Shown here piece by piece: positions 15,777 through 23,434 of a DNA stretch of 49,614 nt (within the stretch, counting starts at the first letter, position 1; each line of letters starts with the position of its first letter). The stretch is from positions 1 through 49,614 of the IMG/VR virus record IMGVR_UViG_3300011116_000491. The stretch is one strand, 5' to 3'. A program made the position numbers and the translations under genes. Below the pieces are notes generated by a model. That model saw only the letters and a list, made by a program, of their open reading frames with translations. It was not told the DNA's origin and did no database searches. This stretch comes from a virus.

Positions 15777-15952
15777 ACTATTTGTTTTTTAAAACTTTCA
15801 ATCTCATCTTTTAATTTCAATTTATTTTTTTTAAGTATTGCAATAACGGCACAATTACCATGATGTATTTCTTCCTCATGTAATTGTTTTTCCAACTTTG
15901 CATGTTGTTCTTGTAAATGCTTTATATGATGTTCAATCTTTTCTTTGTTCAT
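15773..15952 (-). CDS. YdcH/DUF465-like coiled-coil peptide (59 aa)
   Basis: ATG at 15952 is preferred because GGAG lies just upstream; two GTG codons precede it in frame. The 59-aa helical protein carries the DUF465 signature near its end, ILKKNKLKLKDEIESF, with a His-rich middle (HEEEIHHG). YdcH-like proteins are small cytoplasmic helical hairpins without a defined role. It is the first gene of the gp47-gp46 operon, downstream of a consensus promoter, and overlaps gp47 by 4 nt. Confidence 0.78.
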   Translation of the reverse strand: MNKEKIEHHIKHLQEQHAKLEKQLHEEEIHHGNCAVIAILKKNKLKLKDEIESFKKQIV

Positions 15953-16024
15953 CACCACTCCAAAACTTTAATTTTAAATTCAAACTTACTTGGCAAATCA
16001 TTTTTAGTTACCGCACAACTTACA

Positions 16025-16053
16025 ATTATACTACAACATAATATCATAGTCAA
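16025..16053 (-). promoter_or_regulatory. Sigma-70 promoter for the gp47-gp46 operon
   Basis: TTGACT at 16053-16048, a 17-bp spacer, and TATAAT at 16030-16025, with GC before the -35. It lies directly after the gp55 stop. The leader to the first gene is about 65 nt. It appears to serve eight overlapping genes down to 9555. Confidence 0.9.
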
Positions 16054-16058
16054 GCATT

Positions 16059-16601
16059 TTAAGGCAATTCTTCTAAGAATTTTTCGACTCCTTTAGTCTT
16101 GCCTTCCTTCTTTTTCTTTTTGTTTTCTTCAAAGTTAAATATGAATTCGGAAATGTTTTCATACAATTCAAACTGCCTCATGTTGCCTTCTGAATCTTCA
16201 AACATTTCATTTTCATCTAATATACCAAACTGTTCTGTTGCCTTGTATTTGACATAGAGTTGTTTCTTCTCTTTCATAATACGGCGAAGGAAAGCATAGT
16301 AAATAATTTGAGTAAAGTATGCAAATGGATTCTTTGATTTGGCCGGGTCAAAGTTTCTAAAATACATTAAACAATTTTCAATACCGTCTGCAATCATTTC
16401 GTCTCGGAAAGAATAAGAGATGAAGTTTGGTTTTCTTGAAAGGTGTTCTGCAATCTTTAGGAAACATTCACCAATATAATTTGGTATCTGTGGATCCTGT
16501 TTTCCTTCTTTCTTTGCAATATCACACTTCTCTCTATACTCAACAAGAGCATTTAAAAAGTCGGTATTGTTTACATAATGTTTTGGTTTCTTTTCACTCA
16601 T
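16059..16601 (-). CDS. 55: Late-transcription sigma factor gp55
   Basis: ATG 16601 (MSEKKPKHYVNNTDF) is preferred: the frame extends further upstream but only by overlapping the 2OG oxygenase. The 180-aa length matches T4 gp55 (185 aa). The core ISYSFRDEMIADGIENCLMYFRNFDPAKSKNPFAYFTQIIYYAFLRRI follows the sigma region 2 pattern that recognises the late octamer. gp55 directs host RNA polymerase to TATAAATA-type promoters and works with the gp45 clamp. The late octamers in the structural half of the window are its expected targets. Confidence 0.95.
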   Translation of the reverse strand: MSEKKPKHYVNNTDFLNALVEYREKCDIAKKEGKQDPQIPNYIGECFLKIAEHLSRKPNFISYSFRDEMIADGIENCLMYFRNFDPAKSKNPFAYFTQIIYYAFLRRIMKEKKQLYVKYKATEQFGILDENEMFEDSEGNMRQFELYENISEFIFNFEENKKKKKEGKTKGVEKFLEELP

Positions 16602-16605
16602 TTTC

Positions 16606-17196
16606 TCATACTTCACTTTCATAAAATTTAGAGATCCAATTTCTGCTATCATATTTTTGATTAGCATGTGGACCGTTCTTATCAACATAGTGCATGAATA
16701 CTTGTCCCATTCTGTAATCCGATGGACCTTCACATATTTCACGCCAATGTTCTAACTCACAGCCACGATACACTACTGCATCACCAAAGTCAAGCGAATA
16801 CGGTGTATCTACCATCCATATAGGCCAATTGTACCCGCCAGTATCAGCAAGTTTTAAGGTAACTGATATCTCGCAAGCAGGTCTATCTGTATGTTTTTTC
16901 AAGTCATCACCAGGTTTATACAATCTGGTGTAAGTGTAAGTAGGCCACAATTCCAAACCTGTAACTTCTTCCATTTTAGGCCTCATCATCTTCATCAATG
17001 TTTCCATTGCCATGTCACCATGTTTAGCATGAAACCCCATCGGTACTTGTGGGTCTGGTTTTGCTTGTCCTGTTGCAACTGCTATATGGGTAGTCAACCT
17101 CAAGTAGTTGAACAAGTATTCTGCCGTATCTCTAGGAATAAAATTCTTTACGAGAACATATTTTTGTTTTTGGAATGTTTTCACATATTCATTCAT
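16606..17196 (-). CDS. 2OG-Fe(II) oxygenase, second copy
   Basis: This 196-aa protein has HTD (H102, D104) in DDLKKHTDRPACEISVTL, a distal His at 150 in CELEHWR, and R162 as a candidate 2-oxoglutarate ligand. It resembles the phytanoyl-CoA/P4H-type oxygenases found in marine phages, and is not closely similar to the one at 14032-14700 beyond the fold. It lies immediately upstream of gp55, whose start is inside or adjacent to its end, so the two may be co-translated. The substrate is unknown. Confidence 0.85.
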   Translation of the reverse strand: MNEYVKTFQKQKYVLVKNFIPRDTAEYLFNYLRLTTHIAVATGQAKPDPQVPMGFHAKHGDMAMETLMKMMRPKMEEVTGLELWPTYTYTRLYKPGDDLKKHTDRPACEISVTLKLADTGGYNWPIWMVDTPYSLDFGDAVVYRGCELEHWREICEGPSDYRMGQVFMHYVDKNGPHANQKYDSRNWISKFYESEV

Positions 17197-17263
17197 ATTT
17201 ACCTCTTTTTGTCCTTGACAAGTGATATAGTGGCGGTGTCCTGTTTGAAGATTAGATTAGCTG

Positions 17264-17710
17264 CTAGTGTAATCTGTTTGTCTTCTTTCTGTTAATGATT
17301 TCCATCAAGTCTTCTTTAGTGAGTGAACCTTCGGGGTCTTCCTCATCATCATAATCTTCCTCTGCTTCATCAGCTGCCTCTTTCAGATTCTTAACAATAG
17401 AATCATCTTTTAACATCTTCATTTGAGAATGATTGATAACATTAGAATAGTATTCTTTTAAATCTTCCTTAGGATCAATAACAGTAAGTATATCACCAGA
17501 TTCGATAGTTGCAATATTGTCTTTGATTAGTTCAATAGGCAACCAAGGTAACATCATCATTACTGTTCCTTGTGGTGTTCTTTTAAAGATAAGATGCATT
17601 GGATTATCCAAAATAACAATCTTAGAATCTGTATTACCTGAATAACCAGCAATAATATCTTCTCCGCTTTGTAAACGGACGATTTTGATACCTTCTAAAA
17701 GATTATTCAT
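17264..17710 (-). CDS. Conserved T4-like phage protein of unknown function (148 aa)
   Basis: ATG 17710 (MNNLLEGIKIVRLQSGEDIIAGY) gives an 8-nt overlap with uvsW; an upstream ATG at 17776 would overlap by 74 nt and is less likely. The N-terminal 85 residues look beta-rich and Sm-like (LQSGEDIIAGY, KIVILDNPMHLIF), followed by an acidic tail DEAEEDYDDEEDPEGS. Similar proteins sit near uvsW in other marine T4-like phages. Function unknown; an RNA- or protein-binding adaptor is possible. Confidence 0.72.
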   Translation of the reverse strand: MNNLLEGIKIVRLQSGEDIIAGYSGNTDSKIVILDNPMHLIFKRTPQGTVMMMLPWLPIELIKDNIATIESGDILTVIDPKEDLKEYYSNVINHSQMKMLKDDSIVKNLKEAADEAEEDYDDEEDPEGSLTKEDLMEIINRKKTNRLH

Positions 17711-19166
17711 TTCTGAGTTCGATATTATAGAATTTGTAATTAAATTTTTCATCATCATATATTTTAACTCTTTCAATAAAATGTTTCAAGGTGTAATTGG
17801 TAAATTTGCCAATTCTGAAATCATCTGATATATCAAACAAGGTTGCTTCTTCTTTATTATCACCAATTCTCAGTCCTCGACCTATCGACTGAAGATTGCG
17901 AATTCTGGACTTGCTTGGGGAGGCAAATATAATATTATGAAGGTTGCGGATATTAACGCCAGTAGAGAAAGTGCCATATGAAGCAACAATAATAGCATCT
18001 CTTTCTTTTTCAGTAATAGCCCTAACTGATTCCCTAATTTCCACATCTGTCCCACCAAATACAAAAAATGTGTGTCTATTCTTAGTATGTTCTTTAATGT
18101 TTGCGTATAAGTCTTTGCCATGTTTTTCTACAAATTGAAATAATATAAGAGTATTGCCGTTAAGAGATAATGCAAGGTTTCTTATGAAATCATTTCTTGC
18201 TGTGTTCTTAACTATGTATTCAAGTTCTTGGTTATAGTCCCAAGACCGTGCCTCTTTACACACACTCTCAGGATGTTTAAGAATGAGGCACTTAATTTTA
18301 AATGCAGCTAGTTGACCTTTATCAATTAGTTCTGCCGTTGATGTTGCTTTGTAAACAGGACCAAACAAACCTTCTAATACAAGTTTGTGTGTTTGAGTCC
18401 CATCTAAAGTTCCTGTTGTCCCTATTCTATATTTAGCGTTTATACAACCAGACAATATTGTTGTAAGAGACTTTGCTTTGAATTGATGTGCCTCATCACC
18501 AAGAACAAAATCAAATTGTTCAAAGTATTCGCCAGGATTTTTGTAGATAGATTGCCAAGTTGTAATGGTAAGAAACTTGTTAGTGTGTTTTTCTTTACCA
18601 GAATATTGACGGTGACAGTATTCATCTGAATCATAACCATAATCTTCAAAGTCTTTATACATCTGTTCAACTAATGAAGTTGTAGGCACAATTAATAAAC
18701 CTCTTTTGTTTTCTAATTGCAGATAACGAATGATGCAATATAGTATGAGAGATTTGCCTGATGCTGTTGGTGATAACAACAACATTCTTTTATTTCTTAT
18801 TGCCTGAACAAAAGATTTTAATTGATAATCTCTAATCTCATGTGGCAATTTAAGTGTATCAACAAATTGTTTTGCTTCTATTAAAGAAAAGTTTTGTGTA
18901 ACTGATACATCTGAATCAATTTCTAAAGTGTAGTCTCTCTCTTTACAAAATACTTCAATGTAAGGAACAAGACCGTGATAGATGGAAAAAGTTCTAAGGT
19001 CTGCTAACCTTATTTTGCCATCCCAAACTCTAGATTTGTATGCGGGAGTAAACTGAAATCCTGGAACAAAAAAGGTAAAGTAATCCGATAACTCTTGTGC
19101 AATACCTCTATCACACTCAAATCGAATATATGCTTCATTCTTTTTATGTAGAATTAAATCAGACAC
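17703..19166 (-). CDS. uvsW: UvsW-like DNA/RNA helicase
   Basis: This 487-aa superfamily 2 helicase (T4 UvsW is 503) has Walker A SPTASGKS (132-139), DEAH (224-227), and a C-terminal helicase domain with QSIGRGLRIGDNKEEATLFDI containing motif VI. UvsW unwinds branched DNA and R-loops, and in T4 shuts off origin-dependent replication. The start is GTG at 19166, overlapping the stop of the GIY-YIG gene, with AGGAAAAG as ribosome-binding site inside the endonuclease gene. Confidence 0.94.
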   Translation of the reverse strand: MSDLILHKKNEAYIRFECDRGIAQELSDYFTFFVPGFQFTPAYKSRVWDGKIRLADLRTFSIYHGLVPYIEVFCKERDYTLEIDSDVSVTQNFSLIEAKQFVDTLKLPHEIRDYQLKSFVQAIRNKRMLLLSPTASGKSLILYCIIRYLQLENKRGLLIVPTTSLVEQMYKDFEDYGYDSDEYCHRQYSGKEKHTNKFLTITTWQSIYKNPGEYFEQFDFVLGDEAHQFKAKSLTTILSGCINAKYRIGTTGTLDGTQTHKLVLEGLFGPVYKATSTAELIDKGQLAAFKIKCLILKHPESVCKEARSWDYNQELEYIVKNTARNDFIRNLALSLNGNTLILFQFVEKHGKDLYANIKEHTKNRHTFFVFGGTDVEIRESVRAITEKERDAIIVASYGTFSTGVNIRNLHNIIFASPSKSRIRNLQSIGRGLRIGDNKEEATLFDISDDFRIGKFTNYTLKHFIERVKIYDDEKFNYKFYNIELRNE

Positions 19167-19782
19167 GCAAACTTTTCCTAATCAAATCACTCACACGCAT
19201 TTTATAATCATCATTTTGCCATCTTTCTGTTGTGGCTTTTTTTAATTTATTTCTATATTCTAAACTAGAATTTCTTTTTTCTACCGCACACTTTATACAA
19301 CAAAACTTTTTTCTTTTCTCATATCCGGGATTAAAAATAACGCCGCAATTTTCACAAGGTTTACTATGGTCTACTCTAGTTTTTCTTTTACCCGAATTGG
19401 CGGTACCTTTCATTCTTTCAGAATGTTTTTGTGCAGCCAACTTTTGTTTATCTGTTCTATCTTTACCTTTTAGAGTAGATTTCGGACTAATTTTACCTTT
19501 CCTTGATGGTGGTAAATCGCCACCTTTGTTGATGTTCCATCCTATATTTTCGGTAGGACGATATGATTCTTCCATCAATCTCGCTTGTTCTTTTGATAAA
19601 CCATCATGTAAACATATCACTTCAACATCTTCTTTTTTACAACGATTGGCCAACAGTTTATTTTTTTTGTTTGATTTATGGTCCAAAAATCGTTTTTCAA
19701 TTGTTTGTGAGGTTATACCAATATAACCTTCTTCTTTTGGATTGGTGTAATTTGGATATTTTATCCAGTAAACTTTATACAT
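19159..19782 (-). CDS. GIY-YIG homing endonuclease with zinc finger
   Basis: This 207-aa protein starts with a GIY-YIG module (KVYWIKYPN, then EGYIGITSQTIEKRFLDH, and a catalytic Glu region ENIGWNINKGG). A basic NUMOD-like middle and a Cys4 zinc finger (CENCGVIFNPG, then FCCIKC) would bind the target DNA. Such enzymes spread themselves into related phages by cutting an empty site. It lies free-standing between uvsY and uvsW, with AAGGAGG before the ATG and a late-like octamer upstream. Domains look intact. Confidence 0.9.
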   Translation of the reverse strand: MYKVYWIKYPNYTNPKEEGYIGITSQTIEKRFLDHKSNKKNKLLANRCKKEDVEVICLHDGLSKEQARLMEESYRPTENIGWNINKGGDLPPSRKGKISPKSTLKGKDRTDKQKLAAQKHSERMKGTANSGKRKTRVDHSKPCENCGVIFNPGYEKRKKFCCIKCAVEKRNSSLEYRNKLKKATTERWQNDDYKMRVSDLIRKSLRV

Positions 19783-19798
19783 AATGTCCTCCTTACAC

Positions 19799-19806
19799 CT
19801 ATTTAG
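19799..19806 (-). promoter_or_regulatory. Late-promoter-like CTAAATAG upstream of the GIY-YIG gene
   Basis: GACTAAATAGG is 17 nt upstream of the ATG. Many T4 homing endonuclease genes are expressed from their own late promoters. It is a single-motif prediction. Confidence 0.45.
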
Positions 19807-19826
19807 TCAATAAAATCTTGCAGTTG

Positions 19827-20261
19827 TTAGATTCCTTGAATAAATTTTTCCCAATCAATGAACGACCTAAGTTCCCACGCTCGATTATTTAATTCTTTTA
19901 ATATACTTTGACACACATCAACAATCTCATCATGCAGAATTTTATTTACAAGATGTTTGTTGATATCATCATCACTCTCTAAGTATGTAGTCAGTTCGGA
20001 TTTCAACACATACGGAAATGGTTCCCAACCATACTGTTTTAATTGGTCATCATCCAATTTACCTGTATAGTATTCCCATTTTAGTTTCTTCATTTTGTTA
20101 TACTTGAATTCACATTCTTTAGACAATAGACGATGCCTTGAAAGTATATTCAAGTATTTGCTATGCAATTTTGGAATGTTGATTAGTTCTTTACCTGGTT
20201 CTGTTCTATCAATATCAGAATCGGCACGCCACATCTCAAGTAAATCATCAAGTTGTTTCAT
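19827..20261 (-). CDS. uvsY: UvsY recombination mediator
   Basis: This 144-aa protein (T4 UvsY is 137) starts MKQLDDLLEMWRADSDID and has the family pattern IPKLHSKYLNILSRHRLL, KMKKLKWEYYTGKLDDDQL and a C-terminal ELRSFIDWEKFIQG. UvsY loads UvsX recombinase onto gp32-coated single strands. The ATG has AAGGAGG. It has its own sigma-70 promoter directly upstream. Confidence 0.92.
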   Translation of the reverse strand: MKQLDDLLEMWRADSDIDRTEPGKELINIPKLHSKYLNILSRHRLLSKECEFKYNKMKKLKWEYYTGKLDDDQLKQYGWEPFPYVLKSELTTYLESDDDINKHLVNKILHDEIVDVCQSILKELNNRAWELRSFIDWEKFIQGI

Positions 20262-20286
20262 GGTAAAATACCTCCTTTATTGCTGG

Positions 20287-20315
20287 AGGATACATTATAA
20301 TTTAGGAAAAGTCAA
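20287..20315 (-). promoter_or_regulatory. Sigma-70 promoter for uvsY
   Basis: TTGACT at 20315-20310, a 17-bp spacer, and TATCCT at 20292-20287, with GGC before the -35. A TATAAT also lies inside the spacer but only 10 bp from the -35. It is the only clear sigma-70 promoter in the structural half and separates uvsY from the tube-like gene. Confidence 0.72.
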
Positions 20316-20321
20316 GCCTTT

Positions 20322-20867
20322 TTAGAATAATTTTTCTACATCAAAGTAACTGTACCTAAAAGTGGCATCAGCACTCATTGTAGATTCAGGCGAATCATTT
20401 GCACCCATAACAAAGGTAGATAACGATGTTGGAAAACAATCGTAATATTTGAATTTGAAATATGGTTTATTTGAAGATGATAATATAGTTACCGATGCAT
20501 CAGAGTATTGTGGTTTATCTGAAGCAGCTTTTGTTGCCGAAGCAATTCTACTCAATCTTCCCAAATTTCTGTATTCTTCAAAATCTTTAGGGAAAGTCAT
20601 TGCACGAATCCAGTCGTGTATCTCTAACCAACCTTTTAATTCTTCGTCAACAATAAAGGTAACATTTAATACATCATAAATTGCCTTTTCACCAGGAACA
20701 TATACATCAACAAATGGTGTAAATTGAGGCACTTCAGATAAAGAGATTCCAGGCACACTTACTGACTGGCAGAAAAATTGTATGCTTGGTGCTCTACCAA
20801 AATTTAATACAAACTTATTTTGTTGTAGAAAATTTGGATTGGATGGGTTTCTATTAGTTGCTGTCAT
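20322..20867 (-). CDS. Tail-tube-like structural protein (second gp19-family copy)
   Basis: This 181-aa protein starts MTATNRNPSNPNFLQQNKFVLNFGR, with IQFFCQSVSVPGISLSEVPQFTPF and YDVLNVTFIVDEELKGWLEIHDWI, the gp19 tail-tube superfamily pattern. The true gp19 is at 27522-28067. Marine T4-like phages often carry a second tube-like protein whose role is not certain (perhaps a terminal ring or connector). It has no Shine-Dalgarno; a TATAAATA octamer ends five bases before the ATG. Confidence 0.82.
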   Translation of the reverse strand: MTATNRNPSNPNFLQQNKFVLNFGRAPSIQFFCQSVSVPGISLSEVPQFTPFVDVYVPGEKAIYDVLNVTFIVDEELKGWLEIHDWIRAMTFPKDFEEYRNLGRLSRIASATKAASDKPQYSDASVTILSSSNKPYFKFKYYDCFPTSLSTFVMGANDSPESTMSADATFRYSYFDVEKLF

Positions 20868-20872
20868 ATGTG

Positions 20873-20880
20873 TATTTATA
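20873..20880 (-). promoter_or_regulatory. Late promoter TATAAATA, leaderless spacing
   Basis: Perfect T4 late consensus. Exactly five bases separate it from the ATG of the tube-like gene. In T4 late promoters the start site is the sixth base after the octamer, which here is the A of the ATG. Confidence 0.8.
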
Positions 20881-20886
20881 AGAGAT

Positions 20887-20919
20887 AAAAAAAGAGGCCT
20901 CTTTTTACGGAGGCCTCTT
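20887..20919 (-). terminator. Rho-independent terminator after gene 23
   Basis: AAGAGGCCT and AGGCCTCTT pair around a 10-base loop, followed by seven U on the minus strand. A small GTCAC/GTGAC hairpin precedes it. It ends the major head-gene transcript. Confidence 0.92.
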
Positions 20920-20948
20920 AAAGTGTCACTCTTTACGGTGACTTTAGA

Positions 20949-22295
20949 TTACATTATGTTTGCAATCTTGAACGCACGGTAGTAGTTGTTAGCAAGACCA
21001 GTCAACGCACCAGCACCTTTTGTTGTGCCTTCTGCGAATGGGTTTGCAACTAGACCGTAACGAGTCTTGAAACCAATTTTTGGTTGGAATGTACCAGTAT
21101 CAACTGCACGAACCATTTGTAGAGGAACATATGGGCAGTAGAAAATACCAGCGTCATAAGCGTTTGAGCCTTTGTAACCAACAACTGCGAACTCGGAAGT
21201 TGCGTTTGTAGTTGCATATGGATCAATATACACTTTGATACGACCAAACATTGTACCAGCAAATGTATTGCCAGTATCGTCAACTGTTAAGTTAACTTGT
21301 GATTGCAATGCAGAGTTGTAGTCAAGCAAACCAGCCATTGCAAATGCAGAAGCAACATCTGAAGAGCAGATAACGATGTTACCTTTTCCTCTACGAGTTG
21401 TCTTAGCAATTGTATTCGCTTCTCTTTCGAGTTGGAATGCCAAACCTTTAACTTTTTCTACCATCCAACGACCGTTAGAATCTGTGTCTAAGTCGAATGT
21501 ACCAGCAGTAGTTGTACCTACTTGAGCACCTGTCTTAGCAGTAGAATAGATTGTGCGAACAACTTCACGGTTGATTTCAGCAAGAATTTCAGCAGACAAG
21601 ATGTTTGCTAATTCTGTTTCTGCATCTAGACCATGAACTGCCTTCAAGTCTTGAGCAAGTTCGATTGAGTATTCTGCTTTCAAAGCACGGGTCTTTGCAG
21701 TAACAGTAACTTTCTCAATAGAGAATGCCATTTCTTGGAAGGTGTTAGAACCGTCACCTAATGCTTCTGCAAGAGCAGTAGACATACCGGCAACGCCTGC
21801 ACCGTTTGCAACGAATGTGTTAGCAGTTGCAGAACCAACTGTCAACGCAGTTTGAGCGGTACCAAGACCAGCAAAACCTGTGTTAGCTTCGTTGTAGAAT
21901 GCTTCTGTACCTAATGCTGTTGAGTATGTAGAGCGCATTGCAAAGATAAGTCCTGTAGGACCTGTCATTGGTTGCACACCGCAAATGTCATAAGCGATTA
22001 AGTTTGGTAGTGAACGGCGAACCAAGCTAATTAAGATTGGGTCAAAACCGGCAACTGGACCCGATGCAGTAGCACCAGACGAGAAGCCTGTTGCACCAGC
22101 AGAACCTAAACCAGCAGATGCTGAGTTTGTTGGAACTGCTTCGTATAGCATGCCAGAAGCCTTTTGCATTTCTTGAGCTTGATTCTCAAGAATAACGGCT
22201 GTAACAGCTTTACGATATGGGTCTTTAATAGGGGCTAAATCTGGATGATCCAGAACGCCTTCCCATTTCTTTTGTAAATTTTCGGACAAATACAT
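20949..22295 (-). CDS. 23: Major capsid protein gp23
   Basis: This 448-aa protein (T4 gp23 is 521) starts MYLSENLQKKWEGVLDHPDL and shows PNLIAYDICGVQPMTGPTGLIFAMRSTY, typical of the T4 capsid family. It assembles into hexamers of the prohead. A gp21-type cleavage site, LYE before A53, predicts removal of the first 52 residues, comparable to E65 in T4. It has AGGAGA before the ATG. No late octamer lies immediately upstream, so it is probably read from the gene 22 promoter. Confidence 0.98.
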   Translation of the reverse strand: MYLSENLQKKWEGVLDHPDLAPIKDPYRKAVTAVILENQAQEMQKASGMLYEAVPTNSASAGLGSAGATGFSSGATASGPVAGFDPILISLVRRSLPNLIAYDICGVQPMTGPTGLIFAMRSTYSTALGTEAFYNEANTGFAGLGTAQTALTVGSATANTFVANGAGVAGMSTALAEALGDGSNTFQEMAFSIEKVTVTAKTRALKAEYSIELAQDLKAVHGLDAETELANILSAEILAEINREVVRTIYSTAKTGAQVGTTTAGTFDLDTDSNGRWMVEKVKGLAFQLEREANTIAKTTRRGKGNIVICSSDVASAFAMAGLLDYNSALQSQVNLTVDDTGNTFAGTMFGRIKVYIDPYATTNATSEFAVVGYKGSNAYDAGIFYCPYVPLQMVRAVDTGTFQPKIGFKTRYGLVANPFAEGTTKGAGALTGLANNYYRAFKIANIM

Positions 22296-22321
22296 TTTTA
22301 TCTCCTGTATTACTAGTTAAA

Positions 22322-23401
22322 TTAAATTTTTGTTTTAGAAATTGCTTGAGATACCATAGCTACGAATGGGTCATTAATGACTTTCTTTTCGTCTTCAGCA
22401 TCTTCAATCTGCTCGTGTAATTGTGCTTCTGATGCCTTTTTAGCACCTGAAGGGAAATAGTTCTCACGAATTGTTTCAAGTTTTTGTTTGTATTCGTCCT
22501 CTGTGGAGAATTCTACACTCTCTGCGAGTGATTTGATTTTTTCAACTTGAGTTGCTGTGAGACCTTCACACACTTCACGGGTCATTTCTACTTTGCGTGA
22601 TTCAACCAAAGCTTTCTTTAGTTCAACTGCACGCTCGATTTCTTCGTTAACTTGACTTTCAAGTTCTTCAACTTTACTTGCCAACTCATCAACGAGGTCG
22701 ACTTTTTCTGCTGGAACATCAATGTAGTGTTCAGCGAATAGGTTACGCATACCGGCAATAAAGTCTTCTGTCAATTCAGCACGGAGACCAGATTCGATAG
22801 CGATTTGATTATCATTCATCCATTGTTCAACAACATATGAAAGGTAGTCATCTACTTTTTCTGTTAGGTCGGCACGAATAGACTCGACTGCTTCTTCAAG
22901 CATGCCAGCATATTTTGATTCTACTTCTTCTTCAATTTGTGCAACACGGTCTTCGACACGAGCTTCAAAAATTGTAGAAACTTTAGATTTGAATTCTTCT
23001 GAGATGGTAGAATCGTCAGCAAAGAGAGCGTCAACATCTTCTTTCATCTTTTCTTTCATCTTCATTTTTTTCATCATTTCTTTGTCTTCAGATTCATCAT
23101 CATGCTTTTCACCTTCAGACATAGTTTTCTTACCGCCATCTAATTTAAGTTGAGTGTCGGCAGAAGCAGAAGAGGGCTTAGTTTTAGGCGGTTCGGCTCT
23201 TTTCGCATTTTCAGGATCTATTTTATAGTCCTTATATGGATCTTCGCCAACACGGTCTTCACCGTCTGCTGGTTTGTTAGTTGGTCCACCTAATTCTGTA
23301 TACTCAGAACCTGGTAGTTTTTGGGTTGGCATACCCGATGCGGATTTCTTGCTTCCTGCAAGAATGTCTGCTGCGGCTTCCATTAGTTTATTTGTTGCCA
23401 T
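22322..23401 (-). CDS. 22: Prohead scaffold core protein gp22
   Basis: This 359-aa protein is highly charged with long coiled-coil helices (residues about 140-330), as expected for the scaffold core that directs capsid assembly and is then degraded by gp21. The N-terminus has LME before A9, a gp21-type site. It is longer than T4 gp22 (269 aa) because of a 90-residue Lys-, Glu- and Ser-rich N-terminal part. Position between 21 and 23 confirms the call. Confidence 0.93.
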   Translation of the reverse strand: MATNKLMEAAADILAGSKKSASGMPTQKLPGSEYTELGGPTNKPADGEDRVGEDPYKDYKIDPENAKRAEPPKTKPSSASADTQLKLDGGKKTMSEGEKHDDESEDKEMMKKMKMKEKMKEDVDALFADDSTISEEFKSKVSTIFEARVEDRVAQIEEEVESKYAGMLEEAVESIRADLTEKVDDYLSYVVEQWMNDNQIAIESGLRAELTEDFIAGMRNLFAEHYIDVPAEKVDLVDELASKVEELESQVNEEIERAVELKKALVESRKVEMTREVCEGLTATQVEKIKSLAESVEFSTEDEYKQKLETIRENYFPSGAKKASEAQLHEQIEDAEDEKKVINDPFVAMVSQAISKTKI

Positions 23402-23423
23402 TAGGAATCTCCTTATGATTTCT

Positions 23424-23431
23424 TATTTATA
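23424..23431 (-). promoter_or_regulatory. Late promoter TATAAATA upstream of gene 22
   Basis: Perfect octamer between the gene 21 stop and the gene 22 start, with a leader of about 17 nt containing AAGGAG. It would express genes 22 and 23 at high level. Confidence 0.82.
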
Positions 23432-23434
23432 AAA

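Noticed and set aside
16602-16742. Longer start for gp55 (47 extra residues)
   Set aside because: The extension lies entirely within the preceding oxygenase gene; the start at 16601 gives the usual family length.
17197-17263. Promoter in the gap upstream of the second oxygenase
   Set aside because: TATATC is present but no -35 at 16-18 bp; the TTGACA visible there is on the plus strand with no gene to serve.
17711-17776. Longer start for the 148-aa protein near uvsW
   Set aside because: It would overlap uvsW by 74 nt; the ATG at 17710 begins the conserved-looking part.
20293-20302. TATAAT inside the uvsY promoter spacer as the true -10
   Set aside because: It is only 10 bp from the TTGACT; the TATCCT at 17 bp fits the spacing of the other four promoters better, though both could contribute.
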